Source: Ariolimax columbianus (taxonomy: Eukaryota; Mollusca; Gastropoda; Stylommatophora; Arionidae). From it: a DNA stretch of 64,000 bases. The notes below the pieces were generated by a model. It saw nothing but the letters and a program-made list of their open reading frames with translations. It did no database searches and was not told the DNA's origin. Below are positions 11,061-22,654 of this stretch, in pieces (within the stretch, counting starts at the first letter, position 1; each line of letters starts with the position of its first letter). Where the stretch lies: positions 11,580,196 through 11,644,195 of the forward strand of contig JAVGWX010000019.1 of NCBI GenBank assembly GCA_036924085.1, written 5' to 3'. The translations under genes and the position numbers were made by a program.

Positions 11061-12459
11061 AGGAGAAAAAGATGGACAAACTCCCTTTTCACCACGTGCA
11101 TGGTCAACAGAGACTGAGACCTTGGCTTTAACGCAGCCCTTTCTGGAAAAGGGTTGTTTTGACGAGGGCCTGGCTTGCGAGGTGAGGGATCGACGTGATA
11201 TATATATTTGTTTTTCCTTTAAATATCAAATCATCATCATATATTTACAAAACAATGTGAAGATGCAATGTAGTGAGGTGTACAACGATAATTATTGAAA
11301 TGGAATGATTCTAAAAGATGACAAAATATATACTGAATACATAAGAATTAAGACTGCAATATTGAATAGATAAATTAAATGATTTGGGTCTTCCTTCTGT
11401 TATAAGGCCCATCTGTGTTGATTTCCTTTCGTCTGGTCTTGGTGTTTCAGGTTTTCAGTGCTCTCACATATTTTTCCATCGCAGCCATGTATTCCAACTT
11501 GCTAGCGATTTTCTAGCTTTCATGGGCCACTTGTAGATACTCCGTTGTACCTGTGCCCTCCAGCTCTCGCAGATAATTAGGTGTTGAATAGAATATCAAA
11601 TATCTAAATAAATAGATAAAGAAACAAAGTTAATGTAATATAAAATAGAGTATAAGTATATTAAGTGTAAATATATAGTTGTGAGGATGCCCACAGAAAG
11701 AATATACATATATATATACCTATACGTATCCACATACCTATCTATACATATACACACATATACATGTATACACACCTACACATAAGCACACCACACATTT
11801 CTATCTATATATATATATGTATACGAGTGGATTCCACAAATTCCCTCAATACGAGTGGCGTCCACAACAGTACAAACCATAATTATCAATTCACAACCAC
11901 GCTAATAACAAACAAATAGTAAAATAATTCAGCCGATAAGTCAATGAATCAATCTTTCAGTCAATAATCACACGCGATCTGGACAGAAACTAAAAAGGAA
12001 ATCTAAACTTGGCTTTTCACTGCAGCTTTATTGTGAAACCCAATTTAACTCAAGCATCAAGCACATATAAATAAGCATGACCGAGGAATCAAATCAAAAT
12101 ATAACATCTCTAGAAAAAAAAGAAATAATTGTAAAACAAACATTTAAAGATAATACAAAATAATATCAAAGCATTTTAGCCACACTAAGTCACGAAATAT
12201 AATTATTTAAAAGATAATTATTGACACGTACTTATTATTTGTCTACTGTCAGATCAACATAGAGACATCGAGGAGGCGATAACGTTTCATTGTGATACAA
12301 TCAACGATTTGGTTGCACAATAATAAGGAAGTGTATTTTAACATTATAAACAATAAAAACACTGCAACTCTGGGGAATCTATTTACAATATATTTAAAAA
12401 GTGACGGTTGCCATTATTATAAAGGAAATATGTTTGAAACATCGCATATTAAGATCCTG
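11061..12459. other. AT-rich spacer, TA microsatellite, DR-1 scrap
   Basis: No gene seen. 11145-11190 carries a scrap of dispersed repeat DR-1 (GGCCTGGCTTGCGAGG, ATCGACGTGAT). 11700-11825 is a degenerate (TA/CA)n microsatellite. The rest is AT-rich without ORFs above about 60 codons. Confidence 0.6.
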
Positions 12460-12604
12460 CTATAGTCGTTAAACCCAATGCTGCTCACATCAGAGATCTC
12501 GGGTTCAATTCCCTCTAGCGGCACCCTTTAGTCTACCCAGCTGCACATTTCACATAATTATCTGTCAGGGAGTACACGCAAGGCAGAAAGTGATCTGGTC
12601 GTCT
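12460..12604 (+). mobile_element. SINE-F, tRNA-derived
   Basis: A tRNA-like head with a degenerate A box (TATAGTCGTTAAACCCAATG near 12462) and a good B box GGGTTCAATTCCC near 12503, then a non-tRNA body. It does not form a full cloverleaf, so it is a SINE rather than a tRNA gene. Only one copy in the window, so the boundaries are uncertain. Confidence 0.6.
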
Positions 12605-12630
12605 CATCTGATAATAAGCTTAGACATAAA

Positions 12631-12855
12631 CTGAAGATAGGTGGCACTGACGAATGCACCTGCGGTACAGGGAAAATGACCGCTGAACATCTGCTGCAAA
12701 ATTGCCCGAAATATGAGGACCAGAGAAATCACATGTGGCCATCACCAGTGGCAACACTAGACAAGCTCTATGGCAGTGTCAACAGCCTCAGGATGACAGC
12801 TGCTTTCTTCGAACAAATTCAAGTTGACGTCTGACAGCGTACGAAGAAGAAGAAG
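12631..12855 (+). mobile_element. L-RNH copy D with 15-bp TSD
   Basis: Only the last ~200 bases of the coding end are present: the zinc motif (DECTCGTGKM...EHLLQNC), the C-terminal segment RMTAAFFEQIQVDV and stop, then a (GAA)n tail. AAGCTTAGACATAAA (12616-12630) precedes it and AAGCTTATACATAAA (12856-12870) follows, a 15-bp TSD with one mismatch. The subfamily ends in QIQVDV like copies E and H, unlike A, B, C, F and G (KIMVTV). Confidence 0.93.
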
Positions 12856-12870
12856 AAGCTTATACATAAA

Positions 12871-13555
12871 ATATAAGTTATTTCTAACACTTCAACCATA
12901 ATAGCAGTGTCTCCCATTCATCCTCATTAACCTGTCACTTCAGATGTCAGAGTAAACGTCCCCCATCTCAATTTGGTTACCCTAACCAGCTGTAATGGTA
13001 TAATAAATCTATTTGTTTGCATTGTGGTTTTACTAGCAATGGCTTTTACATGGCTGCTATCTTCACGCACAGCCTTTTCAAGTCACCTGTCACGACACGC
13101 CCAGAAGAAAACAACGACTCTATTATGTTTAGCGCGAGTATAACTTGAGAGTCGAGGCGAATCATTTCATGAGGTACGATCAGTAGCACGAGAGGACGTT
13201 CGAGATTTTGATTGTCTGAGTACGAACTAATTATCTCACACATGCATCTTAACAGCTTCTAGAGATTGTTCTATGATGAAGTATTTGTTCATAACACGAT
13301 GTACCATATTTGAGCTACTGTAGTTTGAATATCTAAGTAACGAAATAGCAGAATTCTTAAACAAATATAATAGTGTGATATCAGACTGTTCCTATATAAC
13401 GGGAACATATTTGAACATAACTTAATAAATGACGACGGTGACTTCACTATGTTTGTAAAGAATAGTTGTAGAAGATACACATTTTGGTACTGTCATTATC
13501 ACATAAGAACATACATTGGAAATATAATTATATGCTATGGGACTGTGATTATAAT
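12871..13555. other. No recognised gene
   Basis: Unique-looking sequence with only short open frames. No RNA gene or repeat seen. Confidence 0.5.
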
Positions 13556-13920
13556 TTTGTACAATTTGTTTAAATAAAATGACACATTTTGGCTATCTCT
13601 TTTTTATATGCGATTAAATTTTCAAACATGATGACACATTATGGCTCTGTCTTTATTGCATGAGAAAATATGTTCAAGTGAAATGACATATTTTGGCTCT
13701 GACTTTATAATACATGTAAAAATATGTTTAACTAGAATACACGATTTTGGCTCTGTCTCCAGTACATTAGAAAATATTCCAGTAAAATAACACATTTTGG
13801 TTCTACTTTCTTTCCGTGTCTATTTTGGCTCTGACTACTATATGAGATAATTTGTTCAAATAAAATAACTAAATTTGTATCGGCCTTCATTACAAGACAA
13901 TGTCAGAAAATGTGTCACAA
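13556..13920. repeat. Degenerate satellite, ~52-bp unit (block 1)
   Basis: Loose repeats of AAATGACACATTTTGGCTCT followed by a TTTATTACAT-type stretch and AAAATATGTTCAAGTA. About six decayed units. The same unit is seen in blocks at 14640, 16915, 17400 and 17910. Confidence 0.8.
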
Positions 13921-14639
13921 ATTGATATTTAAAAATAAACTCAATAAGATTCGAACTTAAAAACCTTTTATTTCTGCACTTAAACTGTCTGTTTAAAAAA
14001 ACATTTGTCCACCAACATTGTTACACTTTATCCTTTCGCTTTACCAGTGCACCAAATCCTGCAGCATATAAGTCTTTGGTATGCTGTCTTTAGCTACATT
14101 TACACTTTACTTTCAACCCTTTTGTCATTCGCAAAAGTCTTCGGCCAATGTGGGGTTTTAGTGGAGCAAGTGGGTGGAAATCCGTCGCAATAATTTGGGG
14201 CTGTTAAGTTTAAGAAGTTGCAACGCTTGTTAGTAAATTTTCTTATGGGTTATTTGAGACGTATTTGGTCTGACATTGTCATGATAGGGCAGTACTCCTA
14301 TTGGCAGCAGACCTGGGTGTTTATTTCAAATTGCATCAAAAAGCATAAACAAGCATCAATATAATTAGACAGGAGGCAAATCCTTTCGAAATTTCTTTGC
14401 ATAAAAAGTCCTTTGCCGCCAAAACAACAAACACACAACAGTACACAGTGATTTGTGCACATTGCGAGTAGGGACGCCATATTGTATCTTTCAGCGTACG
14501 ATATTTGCGACACCAGCGTCTGGTACTTACAATAATCAAAAGACAAGGTTGGTGGTACAATCAAATGACACCTTTTGAAACTTCTAACTACATTTTGCAG
14601 CTACTCCTTATCAGTTGGTAACGTATTGATAAGCGTAGT
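13921..14639. other. No recognised gene, between satellite blocks
   Basis: About 720 bases separating two satellite blocks. Short ORFs on both strands show no recognisable domain. It may be an old inserted element, but no boundaries were found. Confidence 0.45.
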
Positions 14640-15390
14640 ACATGTTCAAATAAAACGACACATTTGGCCTTGTTCTGTATTACATTAGAAAACATGTTCA
14701 AGTAAGATGACACATTTGACCTTTTTCTGTATTAAATTAGAAAACATGTTCGAGTAAGATGACACATTTGATCTTTTTCTGTATTAAATTAGAAAACATG
14801 TTCGAGTAAGATGACACATGTTGACTCTTTGTATGTTACATTTTCAGGTTAGATGACATAATTTGACTCTATTTGTGTTACATTAGATAATATGTTCAAG
14901 TTAGATGACATAATTTGACTCTATTTGTGTTACATTAGATAACATATTCACGTAAAATGACACATTTTGGAGTTGTTTCTGTATTTCATTAGAAAACATG
15001 TTCAAGTAATCTGACTCTATTTGTGTTACATTAGATAATATGTTCAAGTTAGATGACATAATTTGACTCTATTTGTGTTACATTAGATAACATATTCACG
15101 TAAAATGACACATTTTTGAGTTGTTTCTGTATTTCATTAGAAAACATGTTCAAGTAATCTGACTCTATTTGTGTTACATTAGAGAACATTAGAAAACATG
15201 CTCAAGTAAAATGACACATTTTGGTTAGCTCTGTACTAAATTACAAAACATGCTCACGTAAAATGACACATTTTGGCTTTTTCTGTATTACATTAGAAAA
15301 CATGTTCACGTAAAATGACACATTTTGGCTTGTTCTGTATTACATTAGAAAACATGTTCACGTAAAATGACCCATTTTGGCTCTGTCATT
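14640..15390. repeat. Satellite, ~52-53-bp unit (block 2)
   Basis: The best-preserved block, about 14 units of GACACATTT(T)GGCTTTGTTCTGTATTACATTAGAAAACATGTTCAAGTAAAAT type (the unit is described here by its parts: GACACATTT, CTGTATTACATTAGAAAACA, TGTTCAAGTA). A larger unit of about 153 bp (three monomers) is duplicated at about 14857-15009 and 15010-15163. Confidence 0.9.
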
Positions 15391-15826
15391 GTTGTTACTT
15401 ACCTATTGGTAATAACTTTTTCGTTCTTGTCGAATTTTCTCTCATAATGGATAACTGTAGGTCTTTTAACACATCTGAGAGTACTGAAGAAGGTGATTTT
15501 GTGTTATCCATGCTGTAGTACAATGAAATGCTTCTCAGCTTCCTCCACCCTACAGAGATGGTTGTCGATCCCATTCTCGCTGTCCACCGTTTGCAATACA
15601 CATATGACATTGCACAATGATCACACCCACACCAGTACATTCAAGAGAAAACGGAAAGACTTCGCAAGTGACACTGAACATTACTATGAAGGAGACAGAA
15701 AGCATGGTACTAAATGTAATAAATTCCATATACATTAAAATATGAAATGAAGAACTAGCGAAGATGGACACACTAACATAGCGGGCAATCAGATGGTGGG
15801 GAGGAAGACCAACGTCTGGTCAGGCA
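15391..15826. other. No recognised gene
   Basis: Sequence between satellite and DR-1. Open frames at 15493-15738 (+) and 15395-15771 (-) overlap each other and show no known domain. Confidence 0.5.
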
Positions 15827-16150
15827 ACACATACTGATCAGACATGTTAGTCAGCGTCAGGCAAAACATACTGGCCAAGACTCTGACATCGGCTTCCTTA
15901 TAGTCCTCCATAGAAACGGGCTGTTTTCATTGTAGCCTGGCTAACGAGGTGTGGGTTCGACGTGATCCCCGTAGTAGTGAACGACAAGCCGATAAAGCCA
16001 AGTATAGAACACCCGCCTTGGAGGACCCCGGTCCACTTTCATCAGCACGCACGGGATGTGAGGAACGTTACTGCAATCCGCCACTTAACGTCTCTTTCAG
16101 GGCGCACAAAAGAGTAAACCTACTCATTGTGAACATTCGAAACAACAATA
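15827..16150 (+). repeat. Dispersed repeat DR-1, copy 1
   Basis: Shares an ordered set of blocks with 32030-32345 and 47160-47485: GACATGTTAGTCAG, TAGCCTGGCTAACGAGG, GTAGTAGTGAACGAC, GGAGGACC...CGGTC, TTCATCAGC, GCAATCCGCCACTTAACG and CAGGGCGCACAAAAGAGTAA. It is about 320 bp, non-coding and always on the plus strand here. It could be a SINE or a non-autonomous element; the GGGTTCGACG in it resembles a B box. Confidence 0.75.
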
Positions 16151-16289
16151 TGAGATAGTAGAACAGGAAGGGACCCGCAACAAAAAAATGGACACACATA
16201 AATAGACTTAGCTACTGCATACGACTTAGTTTTATTAGTACAAACAAATACCTGTCTGTCATACACGACTTTTTCCCCATTATTAGTGT

Positions 16290-16490
16290 AGTCGAGAGAT
16301 TTTTAGGCTGAGGACAACAGGCCGCTTCGGCATTGCTGTCGTAACGTCGTGTGCTGGCTATGTTTGTTTATTTCACCCCCAACAGAAAAATAAATTGTGC
16401 CATACCAGGGATTCGAACACACGCTCTCCTTTCTACGCAGGCAGGGAGTCATTGAACCCATTCGGTCATGCCCTCCTCCCACAAAAATAC
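16290..16490 (-). mobile_element. SINE-E, tRNA-derived
   Basis: On the minus strand a tRNA-like head reads GGGCATGACCGAATGGG (A-box-like) and GTGTTCGAATCCC (B box), about 50 bases apart, followed by a body to about 16290. The acceptor arms do not pair, so a functional tRNA gene is unlikely. Single copy in the window. Confidence 0.6.
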
Positions 16491-16914
16491 CAATCTAAGG
16501 ACATACACAAGTTCCGTACTTTCTGTGCTTGTATTTGGTGTGCAGTGTTGGAGAATAATGGACAAAAAAAATGTCAAAATTGCCATCTCTCCGTACAATC
16601 TGTCTAAGAAAGTTTCGTATCATTGTTTTTACCAAACACTGCGAACATCAGAGAAATGCTTCACTTGCATAATCAACAAAACATGCATGTCACCATAACT
16701 TGTTAACGCTGGATCGCACATGTCCAAAGAAGAGATTTTGACACTGTCGCACGAAATCGACACGATATTGACCTCAAAAGCAAAGCAGCAGTAAAGGTGT
16801 ACTAAATAATTTGGCAGAGAACTGGAGAAGGCGAAACGGAAATGATATCAGTCGGATCTGGGGAACTGTTGGGAAGTAGAGGAAGATTACTGTCGCTCTT
16901 AAAGACACCATCAC
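16491..16914. other. No recognised gene
   Basis: Short open frames at 16395-16698 on the plus strand begin inside SINE-E and have no recognisable product. Confidence 0.5.
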
Positions 16915-17210
16915 ACGTTTTGGTCATTGATTGCTTTGAGATAAATGACACATTTTGGCTCTGTCTTCCTTATATGGGGAAACGTCTTGAAATAAAATGA
17001 CACATTTTTTGTTCTATCTTCATTATATTGGAGAAAGACTTGAGATAAAATTACATAGTTTGGCTCAGTCTTCATTATGTGTGGATATACAATGAGATAA
17101 AAATACATATTGTTTCGCAATCTTCGTTTTATGTCAAACATATTTTCAAACAAAAACTGTTCATTATTTGGGAAAATATGTTGAGATACAATGATACATG
17201 CTAACTTTTT
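16915..17210. repeat. Degenerate satellite (block 3)
   Basis: About five decayed units of the same ~52-60 bp monomer (AAATGACACATTTTGGCTCTGTCTTC, TTATATGGGGAAA). Interrupted on the right by a LINE scrap. Confidence 0.75.
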
Positions 17211-17221
17211 GTCATATTGCA

Positions 17222-17400
17222 ATATATGTCATCATCATCAGGTGCTCTGTCGATTGGCGTTGGCTATCATAGGTCTCAATCCGCTTCCATCACGTGTGTC
17301 GTTTATAAACTCTGTTGCTAAATGTCGCGTGTGCCATTCTCGCAGGCTGTCTAACATCTTATCTCTCTATCTTCCTCTGTCTCTATACTGATACAATTAT
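17222..17400 (-). mobile_element. LINE 3' end scrap (group L-5)
   Basis: Reads on the minus strand as ...GATAAGATGTTAGACAGCC, ...ACGACACACG...GATGGAAGCGGATTG and ends GAGCACCTGATGATGATG. Aligns throughout with 23803-23990. The ATG-repeat end is the 3' tail. It sits inside the old satellite, so it inserted later. Confidence 0.75.
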
Positions 17401-17530
17401 ATATGTTGGCCCTGTGTTCGTTAAGTGAGAAAACAGGCTCATTTTTTCTCTGCCTTCATCGTGTGAAGAAATATGTTTAGATGCAATGACGCATTTTGGC
17501 TGTCTTCTTTACATAGTAAAATATGTTCAT
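17400..17530. repeat. Degenerate satellite (block 4)
   Basis: Two decayed monomers (AGATGCAATGACGCATTTTG, AATATGTTCATATATG) between two LINE insertions. Confidence 0.6.
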
Positions 17531-17905
17531 ATATGTTTCTGAAGACTTTTAAACGTCACGTACAAAGATCGTATTACAAATGAGGAAATACGAGATGGAA
17601 TTACAACAACAATATGGCCTTCTGAAGACCTTTTGGCAACTGTCAAAAGAAGGAAACTCGATTGGTAGGGTCACATATCGAGATAAAATGATCTTGCAAA
17701 TGCAATCCTCCACGGAAAGGTGCAAGGCAGACGACGAAAAGGCCGTCCCAAAAAGAGGTGGCAGGACAACATATAAGAATGGACCAATCTCTGATCAGAA
17801 GAGTCACAGGCAGCGGCATCTGACAGAGAAGGGTGGCGGGGCGTTGTGAGGATGTTTTAGTGTGTGCCCCAACGACCTCACCGGTTACGGGATGACCTGA
17901 CCTGA
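17531..17905 (+). mobile_element. LINE C-terminal fragment (BovB/RTE-like, L-4)
   Basis: Nearly collinear with the minus-strand copy at 21050-21410: TACAAAGATCG..ATTACAAATGAGGAAATACG (CYKDRVTNEEIR), then ATTACAACAACAATA, GTCAAAAGAAGGAAACTCG, CACGGAAAGGTGCA and the end CCCCAACG..CTCACCGGTTACGGGAT. Frameshifted throughout; inserted in the satellite array. The LIETVRRRKLAWYGH-type motif is typical of RTE-like RT C-termini. Confidence 0.85.
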
Positions 17906-17909
17906 ACTG

Positions 17910-18125
17910 ATCTGACATGTTTGCTTATTTTGGCACTGGCTTCATTATAAGAGGAAAAATGCATAAATAAAATAGTTAGCTTTGGTCCTGTTTTTTATTA
18001 TAATTGAAAACATATTAAAACAAGATTACACATTTTGACACTGTTGTCGTAATACTAGAAATATGTTCGAATAAAATAAACACGTTTTGGCTGTAATTAT
18101 TTTATGGGAAATTCACGTTTTAAAG
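17910..18125. repeat. Degenerate satellite (block 5)
   Basis: Last three or four decayed monomers (ATTTTGGC..., AAAATATGTTCGAATAAAATAA). Confidence 0.65.
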
Positions 18126-18976
18126 TTTGATGAAAGTATACGGCCGGAGACGAACCAGTGTTAGCTTCCACCATGTGACTGTTGTGAATATATTAGTACG
18201 CCGTTATACTAACACCCGATTAACAAACATCCCGATATACGAACATCCGCTTTTTGAACACGTGCTTTATGAACACCCGCTCAAATAAAGGTCTTCAATT
18301 ATAACCAACATTATTACATATGAACGAGCAATTACAAACATTTTCCGGGCATGGCTAGTATATCATGTAGTCAGTCCGTTTCCAATTATGACCCCCCGCA
18401 TGTTTCTTCACTTTGATTTCGATCGACCTACTCTTTGATATTATTCATGTACATGTGTTATATTTGTGTTTATAATATTCATAATGAATCCTACATGTGA
18501 TGTTTAAGATAAAAGAAACCGGAAGCCTCCCATTTTGAAAGTGAAGCATGAACTACTGATCAAATCAAGCTAAGTGTCTAATGCAAAGTGTGTGGGAATT
18601 ATGCCTGAAGTCACACCTATGAAATTCAGCAGGTGATATGTACAATTCTTTTGGTTATAGACGATTTGTTAGATGCATTAAAAAATGTTCGTAACATGTC
18701 AAGTCCGGATTTTTAGTCATAGTTGATTTGTACTTCTGCATGGATGGATGCTCTTGTGCTGGTGCCAGTTCAGGCGTGGCTGGATATAGTCTGGAGGAGG
18801 ATTCCTTGCTTAGGTGGCATGGCTCGAGCAGATTATTACTCCGCTGCGTTGGTACAAGTGCCGCGGAGGGTGGTTAACCGATCTGCGAGTCCATCTTAAT
18901 AGATTCAAACACAAAAGCAAAATAGACCTGCTGCCTGTTAGGTGCCGTAGATGCTGTTCTTAAAAACCACCTAACC
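18126..18976. other. Spacer upstream of candidate exon
   Basis: No gene seen. 18195-18300 has a short run of ACACCCGATTAACAA / ACATCCGCTTTTTGAAC near-repeats of 16-18 bases. No TATA box or Inr placed confidently before the ATG at 18977. Confidence 0.5.
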
Positions 18977-19255
18977 ATGGCCGATGTTATGCCAAGTCAA
19001 ACAGTTAATCGCCACTTACGACATGTTATATGTGGGGCAGTTGTGTTATTGTTGTCTGTGTCATACACAAAGACACCGGCGGACCACTCGAGATCTGAAG
19101 TAGCCATCTCTAAACTATGTTGTGTATTCTCCTTTGACAACTCAGGATTCGCTACTGGGAAAGATAGAATAGAACAGCTTGCCATTGTCTACGTGTCAAA
19201 TACATCTAACAATGGTGCCATTTGTGGTAATTATACAGTCGGCTTCTCAAGACAG
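18977..19255 (+). CDS. Candidate first exon, secreted or membrane protein
   Basis: ATG in a good Kozak setting (CTAACCATGG) opens 93 codons ending exactly at CAG|GTAGGC, a plausible phase-0 splice donor at 19255/19256. The start is MADVMPSQTVNRHLRHV followed by a hydrophobic stretch ICGAVVLLLSVSY (residues about 18-30), like a signal peptide or signal anchor. The remainder has a CC pair and one more Cys and two possible N-glycosylation sites (NTS, NYT). I do not recognise the family. Against: past the donor the frame stays open only to 19327, no second exon was found in the window, and the 93 codons could be chance. It is not part of any repeat I could identify. Confidence 0.4.
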
Positions 19256-20079
19256 GTAGGCGTTTATCCTGGGGAAGGGGGTGCGGTGAGGCGGGAGAGG
19301 GGGGTGTGTGTTCGGGAGAGTGAGTAAAAGCAAAGCGCTTAATTGCGAGGTTTTGAATCCCACAAATTCCAAGCTTCGTCTGGTCTCAAGAGAGTCAGTC
19401 ATGTACTTCATCATAACATAGATTGACAAAGCGATATAGGTTGCCATGCACACGCTGTGCACGTAAGACAAGAATATCATTTACAGTTTACAATCCAAGC
19501 TAGAAGGCTGTTATCAGTTATTTGGGTAAAAATTTAGCAAGATAAATCCTACACACTACTCCACCGACCTTTTTCCAGGTCAAATACGCCAAAAGAAGCA
19601 AAATTGCGTAGGGAACCTTCTATGCATAGCTTCGTCTACCTGGCAGCTTGTATACATGTCTGTTTGAATACCAGGATTCCAAGTATACTATCTGCATATA
19701 ACAAAATGATTGGTTGAAAAGAACGTATCTTCACTAACAAGAAAGGTTAACTATGTATTTATGTATGTGTGTGTGTATATATATATACTCATCTTATCAG
19801 TTGCTGTGTAATATTCCAGCTGATGTTCGAAGTTTAAGTAGTGGTAACAACTGAAAGATCACAGCAGACGCCTATTGTCACTTATTTACTATTTCTCTAT
19901 CAAGTCTTCCTTCTGATGTAAAAATACATCCAATAAATGTCAACTTTAGGCACTGCAAAAAGTTGATATTCTATATATTTATATGAAGTGGATCAGGTGA
20001 TATGCTAATCTTCAAAGCGTCTATCGTTAATGTGCTAATCTACCTATCATATCTTTCAAAGACTGCACAAAGCGCGTTC
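19256..20079. other. No gene; TG/TA microsatellite
   Basis: 19762-19795 is a (TATG/TG/TA) microsatellite. 19640-19690 shares CTTCGTCTACCTGGCA and ATACCAGGA.TCCAAGTAT with 60168-60222, so both are pieces of an unnamed dispersed repeat. Confidence 0.55.
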
Positions 20080-20860
20080 ACATGATTTCAGTCAATTTTC
20101 ATCTGCACAAATTAGTTTTTGATCGTCATCAAAGAGTAGTTCATGAATTGAGTTGGATTTCTCTACCTGAGTTACAATTTGGCTGGCCTCTATTGTTATT
20201 TTGTCCGTGTAAATGTTTAACAGTAATGGTGAAAGCACACATTCGATTTGCACTCCTGTGTTTATTTCAAAACCAGCGACGACGCCTTTAAGGTTTCTAA
20301 TTACATTTTTATTCATATGGTACAACGCTCCCACATTATCCAATATTTATCCTTGCATTTTGTAGTTCCTTAACATTGTTCAGACGCTAGTACAATTCAG
20401 TCGATCAAAAGCTTTCTCTTGATCAATAGAGGTCATGTTGCACGGCTTCCTATATTCGATTGTCCTCTCGCTTAATTGTCTTAAGGTGACTATGGCGTTC
20501 GTGCAGTCTACACCTTTACGAAATCCAAATTGAGTTGAGCTCACTGGGGCTCTGCAATAAACCTTATTATTTGTTCATGTGTTTTCGCATTTAATTTTCT
20601 CGTATAACTTAAAAGGGCTGTACCCATGTTAGAATCACATTTGCGCTTTTTTTCTTCCAGTTTGACGCTCTCGTCGCTTGCGGCCAGTCGCCTGGAACCC
20701 TCTTTTCCTCCAGTTTGACGCTCTCGTAGCTTGATGCCAGTCATCTGGAACCTTTTTTCCATTCCATGCATGTGCAAAGATTCTCTTTAGCCAGTTCTGT
20801 CCTCAAATACGCTCGCATTATCTCTGTTGTTATGTCGTCTATACCGGGTGAGAAAGGGTG
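20080..20860 (-). mobile_element. LINE RT fragment with degraded active site
   Basis: Minus-strand frames give PGIDDITTEIMRAYLRTELA near 20790-20850, then QFGFRKGVDCTNAIVTLRQL near 20480-20535, IDQEKAFDRLN near 20400-20435, and ECVLSPLLLNIYTDKI followed by LLFDDDQKLI near 20110-20140 (the FADD box read as FDDD). This is RT fingers and palm of a non-LTR element, broken by stops and shifts. A 58-bp stretch is duplicated at about 20655-20765 (CCAGTTTGACGCTCTCGT twice). Confidence 0.85.
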
Positions 20861-21005
20861 GTTGCATTAAATAACACATAGAGTAAAAGTACCACCCTCT
20901 TCAACCCGGAAGTGTTTTTTTTATATACATGCAATCGAGAACACAGACAAACCGCTGATTGGCATGGTGTGTCTTAATATGATGTAAGCGCTGGATCCTT
21001 TTTTT
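20861..21005. other. Spacer between two LINE fragments
   Basis: Short spacer with a T run at 21000-21007 next to the 3' end of the following LINE copy. Confidence 0.4.
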
Positions 21006-21670
21006 TTAAAATTGTGAACTGCCAATGTCCTTTTTTAATCGTGCGCAGCATTTACAACGGCAATCCCGTAACCGGTGAGCTCGTTGGGGCACACATGAAG
21101 ACATCCTCACAACCGCACGCCACCCTTCTCTGTCAGCGGCCGCTGCCTGCGCCTCTTCTGGTCGTAGATTGGTCCATTTTTTTATGTTGTCCTCCCACCT
21201 CTTTTTGGGCCGGCCTCTTCGTCGTTTGCCATGCACCTTTCCGTGGAGGATTGTATTTGCAAAACCATTTGATCTCGATATGTGACCGTACCAAGCGAGT
21301 TTCCTTCTTCTGACAGTTTCCAAGAGATCTTCATAAGGCCCTATTGTTGTTGTAATTATATCTCGTATTTCCTCATTTGTAACTCGATCTTTGTACGTGA
21401 CGTTTAAAAGTCTTCGGAAACATCTCATCTCCAAGGCCTGCATCCTTTGCTGAAAGTTAGCTGTAACTGTCCATGTCTCACAAGCATAGAGGAATATTGA
21501 CAGGATCAGTGTACGCATTAATCTGATTTTCTTGCAAAGTGCTAACCGTTTGTCTTGCCAGATTTTGTTAAGCCATGCAAGCCACGTTTTTGTCTATGCT
21601 ATTCTGGCCAACACCTTACATTTTGATCCTTCATCACTGACAATCAAACCCAGATATTTAAAACTCAGGT
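21006..21670 (-). mobile_element. LINE C-terminal fragment (BovB/RTE-like, L-4)
   Basis: Minus strand, largely open at 21006-21518: LILSIFLYACETWTV, MQALEMRCFRRLLNVTYKD, RVTNEEIRDII, RRRKLAWYGHISRS, LHGKVHGKRRRGRPKKRWED, then a terminal tract. Upstream, in other frames, IVSDEGSKCKVLARIAQTK continues the RT thumb. Same group as 17531-17905. It is a 5'-truncated insertion. Confidence 0.9.
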
Positions 21671-22319
21671 ACAGGGCTGAATAGTTAACCAACTACATAT
21701 ACTTTTTCTAGATCCTAACACGGAGAACGTCAACCAGTGGATCACTTCACAGTTTCAAATTATGCTTCAGTTTAGTCTGCTAACTAGATCTTACGAATAT
21801 TTAGAAAAAATAATATTGTAAGTCAAATTTCAAAATCCATCAACATTTTAAGTGAGCCAGACTACGTGGTCCAGGGATATAACGTTCGTTTCAGAATCCC
21901 AATGCATCCAGTTTAACAAATAATGGTTTGTGTTTTTCTATCAGTGCGATCGTACATTCACGTACAGAAAATAATGGCAACCTGCAATGCCTACAACAAG
22001 CGAATAACAGCCCAATAGGTTGGCGGTTGTAACAAGTTACGTTCTGCAAAGTACATGCTAATGGCATTTTCTATTGATGTGATGTATGTAACACTATACA
22101 TACAATTCAAGAAAATATATATGTACTAACACACACACATACATAAATAAGTTAATTAGTATTTGTACTAACACACACAGATACATATATACGTTTATTA
22201 GTATATGTATAATTTTTGGAATGCAACGTTTGAGTGAGACAATCATTTTCGGAGAGGGGTGGTGTGGATGGGACGGGGGATGACATTCTGGCATATGGTA
22301 GAAGTCATGCATAGGATAA
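21671..22319. other. No gene; ACAC/TATA microsatellites
   Basis: 22110-22210 has paired TACTAACACACACA...ATACAT motifs (two near copies about 60 bases apart). Nothing coding recognised. Confidence 0.5.
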
Positions 22320-22640
22320 AAAGATTGAGGACTTCTGTCCTAACATCAACATCTCAGTCCATGAGACATGTTTAAGGGAAGAGACAGTAGACAACAAATT
22401 GTAAGGGCAGGTACACTTGGTGGATGTGGGAAGAAGAATAATAAGAGGTAGACGAGGTGGCATAGTTTTGATTTCATTCGTTCAATACGAGTCTAAATTT
22501 GAACCAATCAGTTGAGATCGACGTGACGGACATAAATAGTTTAATCCTTAACTTTCGACGTCAGCGCTCGCGCAGTGACGCAATGGTCATGTATAACTTA
22601 CTGACGAAGACTGCTTCTCAAATAGACGCCATGCACCTAC
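22320..22640 (+). mobile_element. Possible LINE endonuclease relic
   Basis: Plus-strand pieces INISVHETCLREETV (compare the IQETHL motif of LINE endonucleases) near 22345-22390 and RGRRGGIVLISFVQYESKFE near 22445-22505 have the right order and spacing for the early endonuclease. No later SDH motif found. Tentative. Confidence 0.4.
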
Positions 22641-22654
22641 AAAATGAATTGTGA

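Noticed and set aside
14298..14564. 88-codon Cys-rich minus-strand ORF as a small secreted peptide
   Set aside because: Overlapping 74-codon frame on the same strand, no good start context, no signal peptide pattern and no homology recognised.
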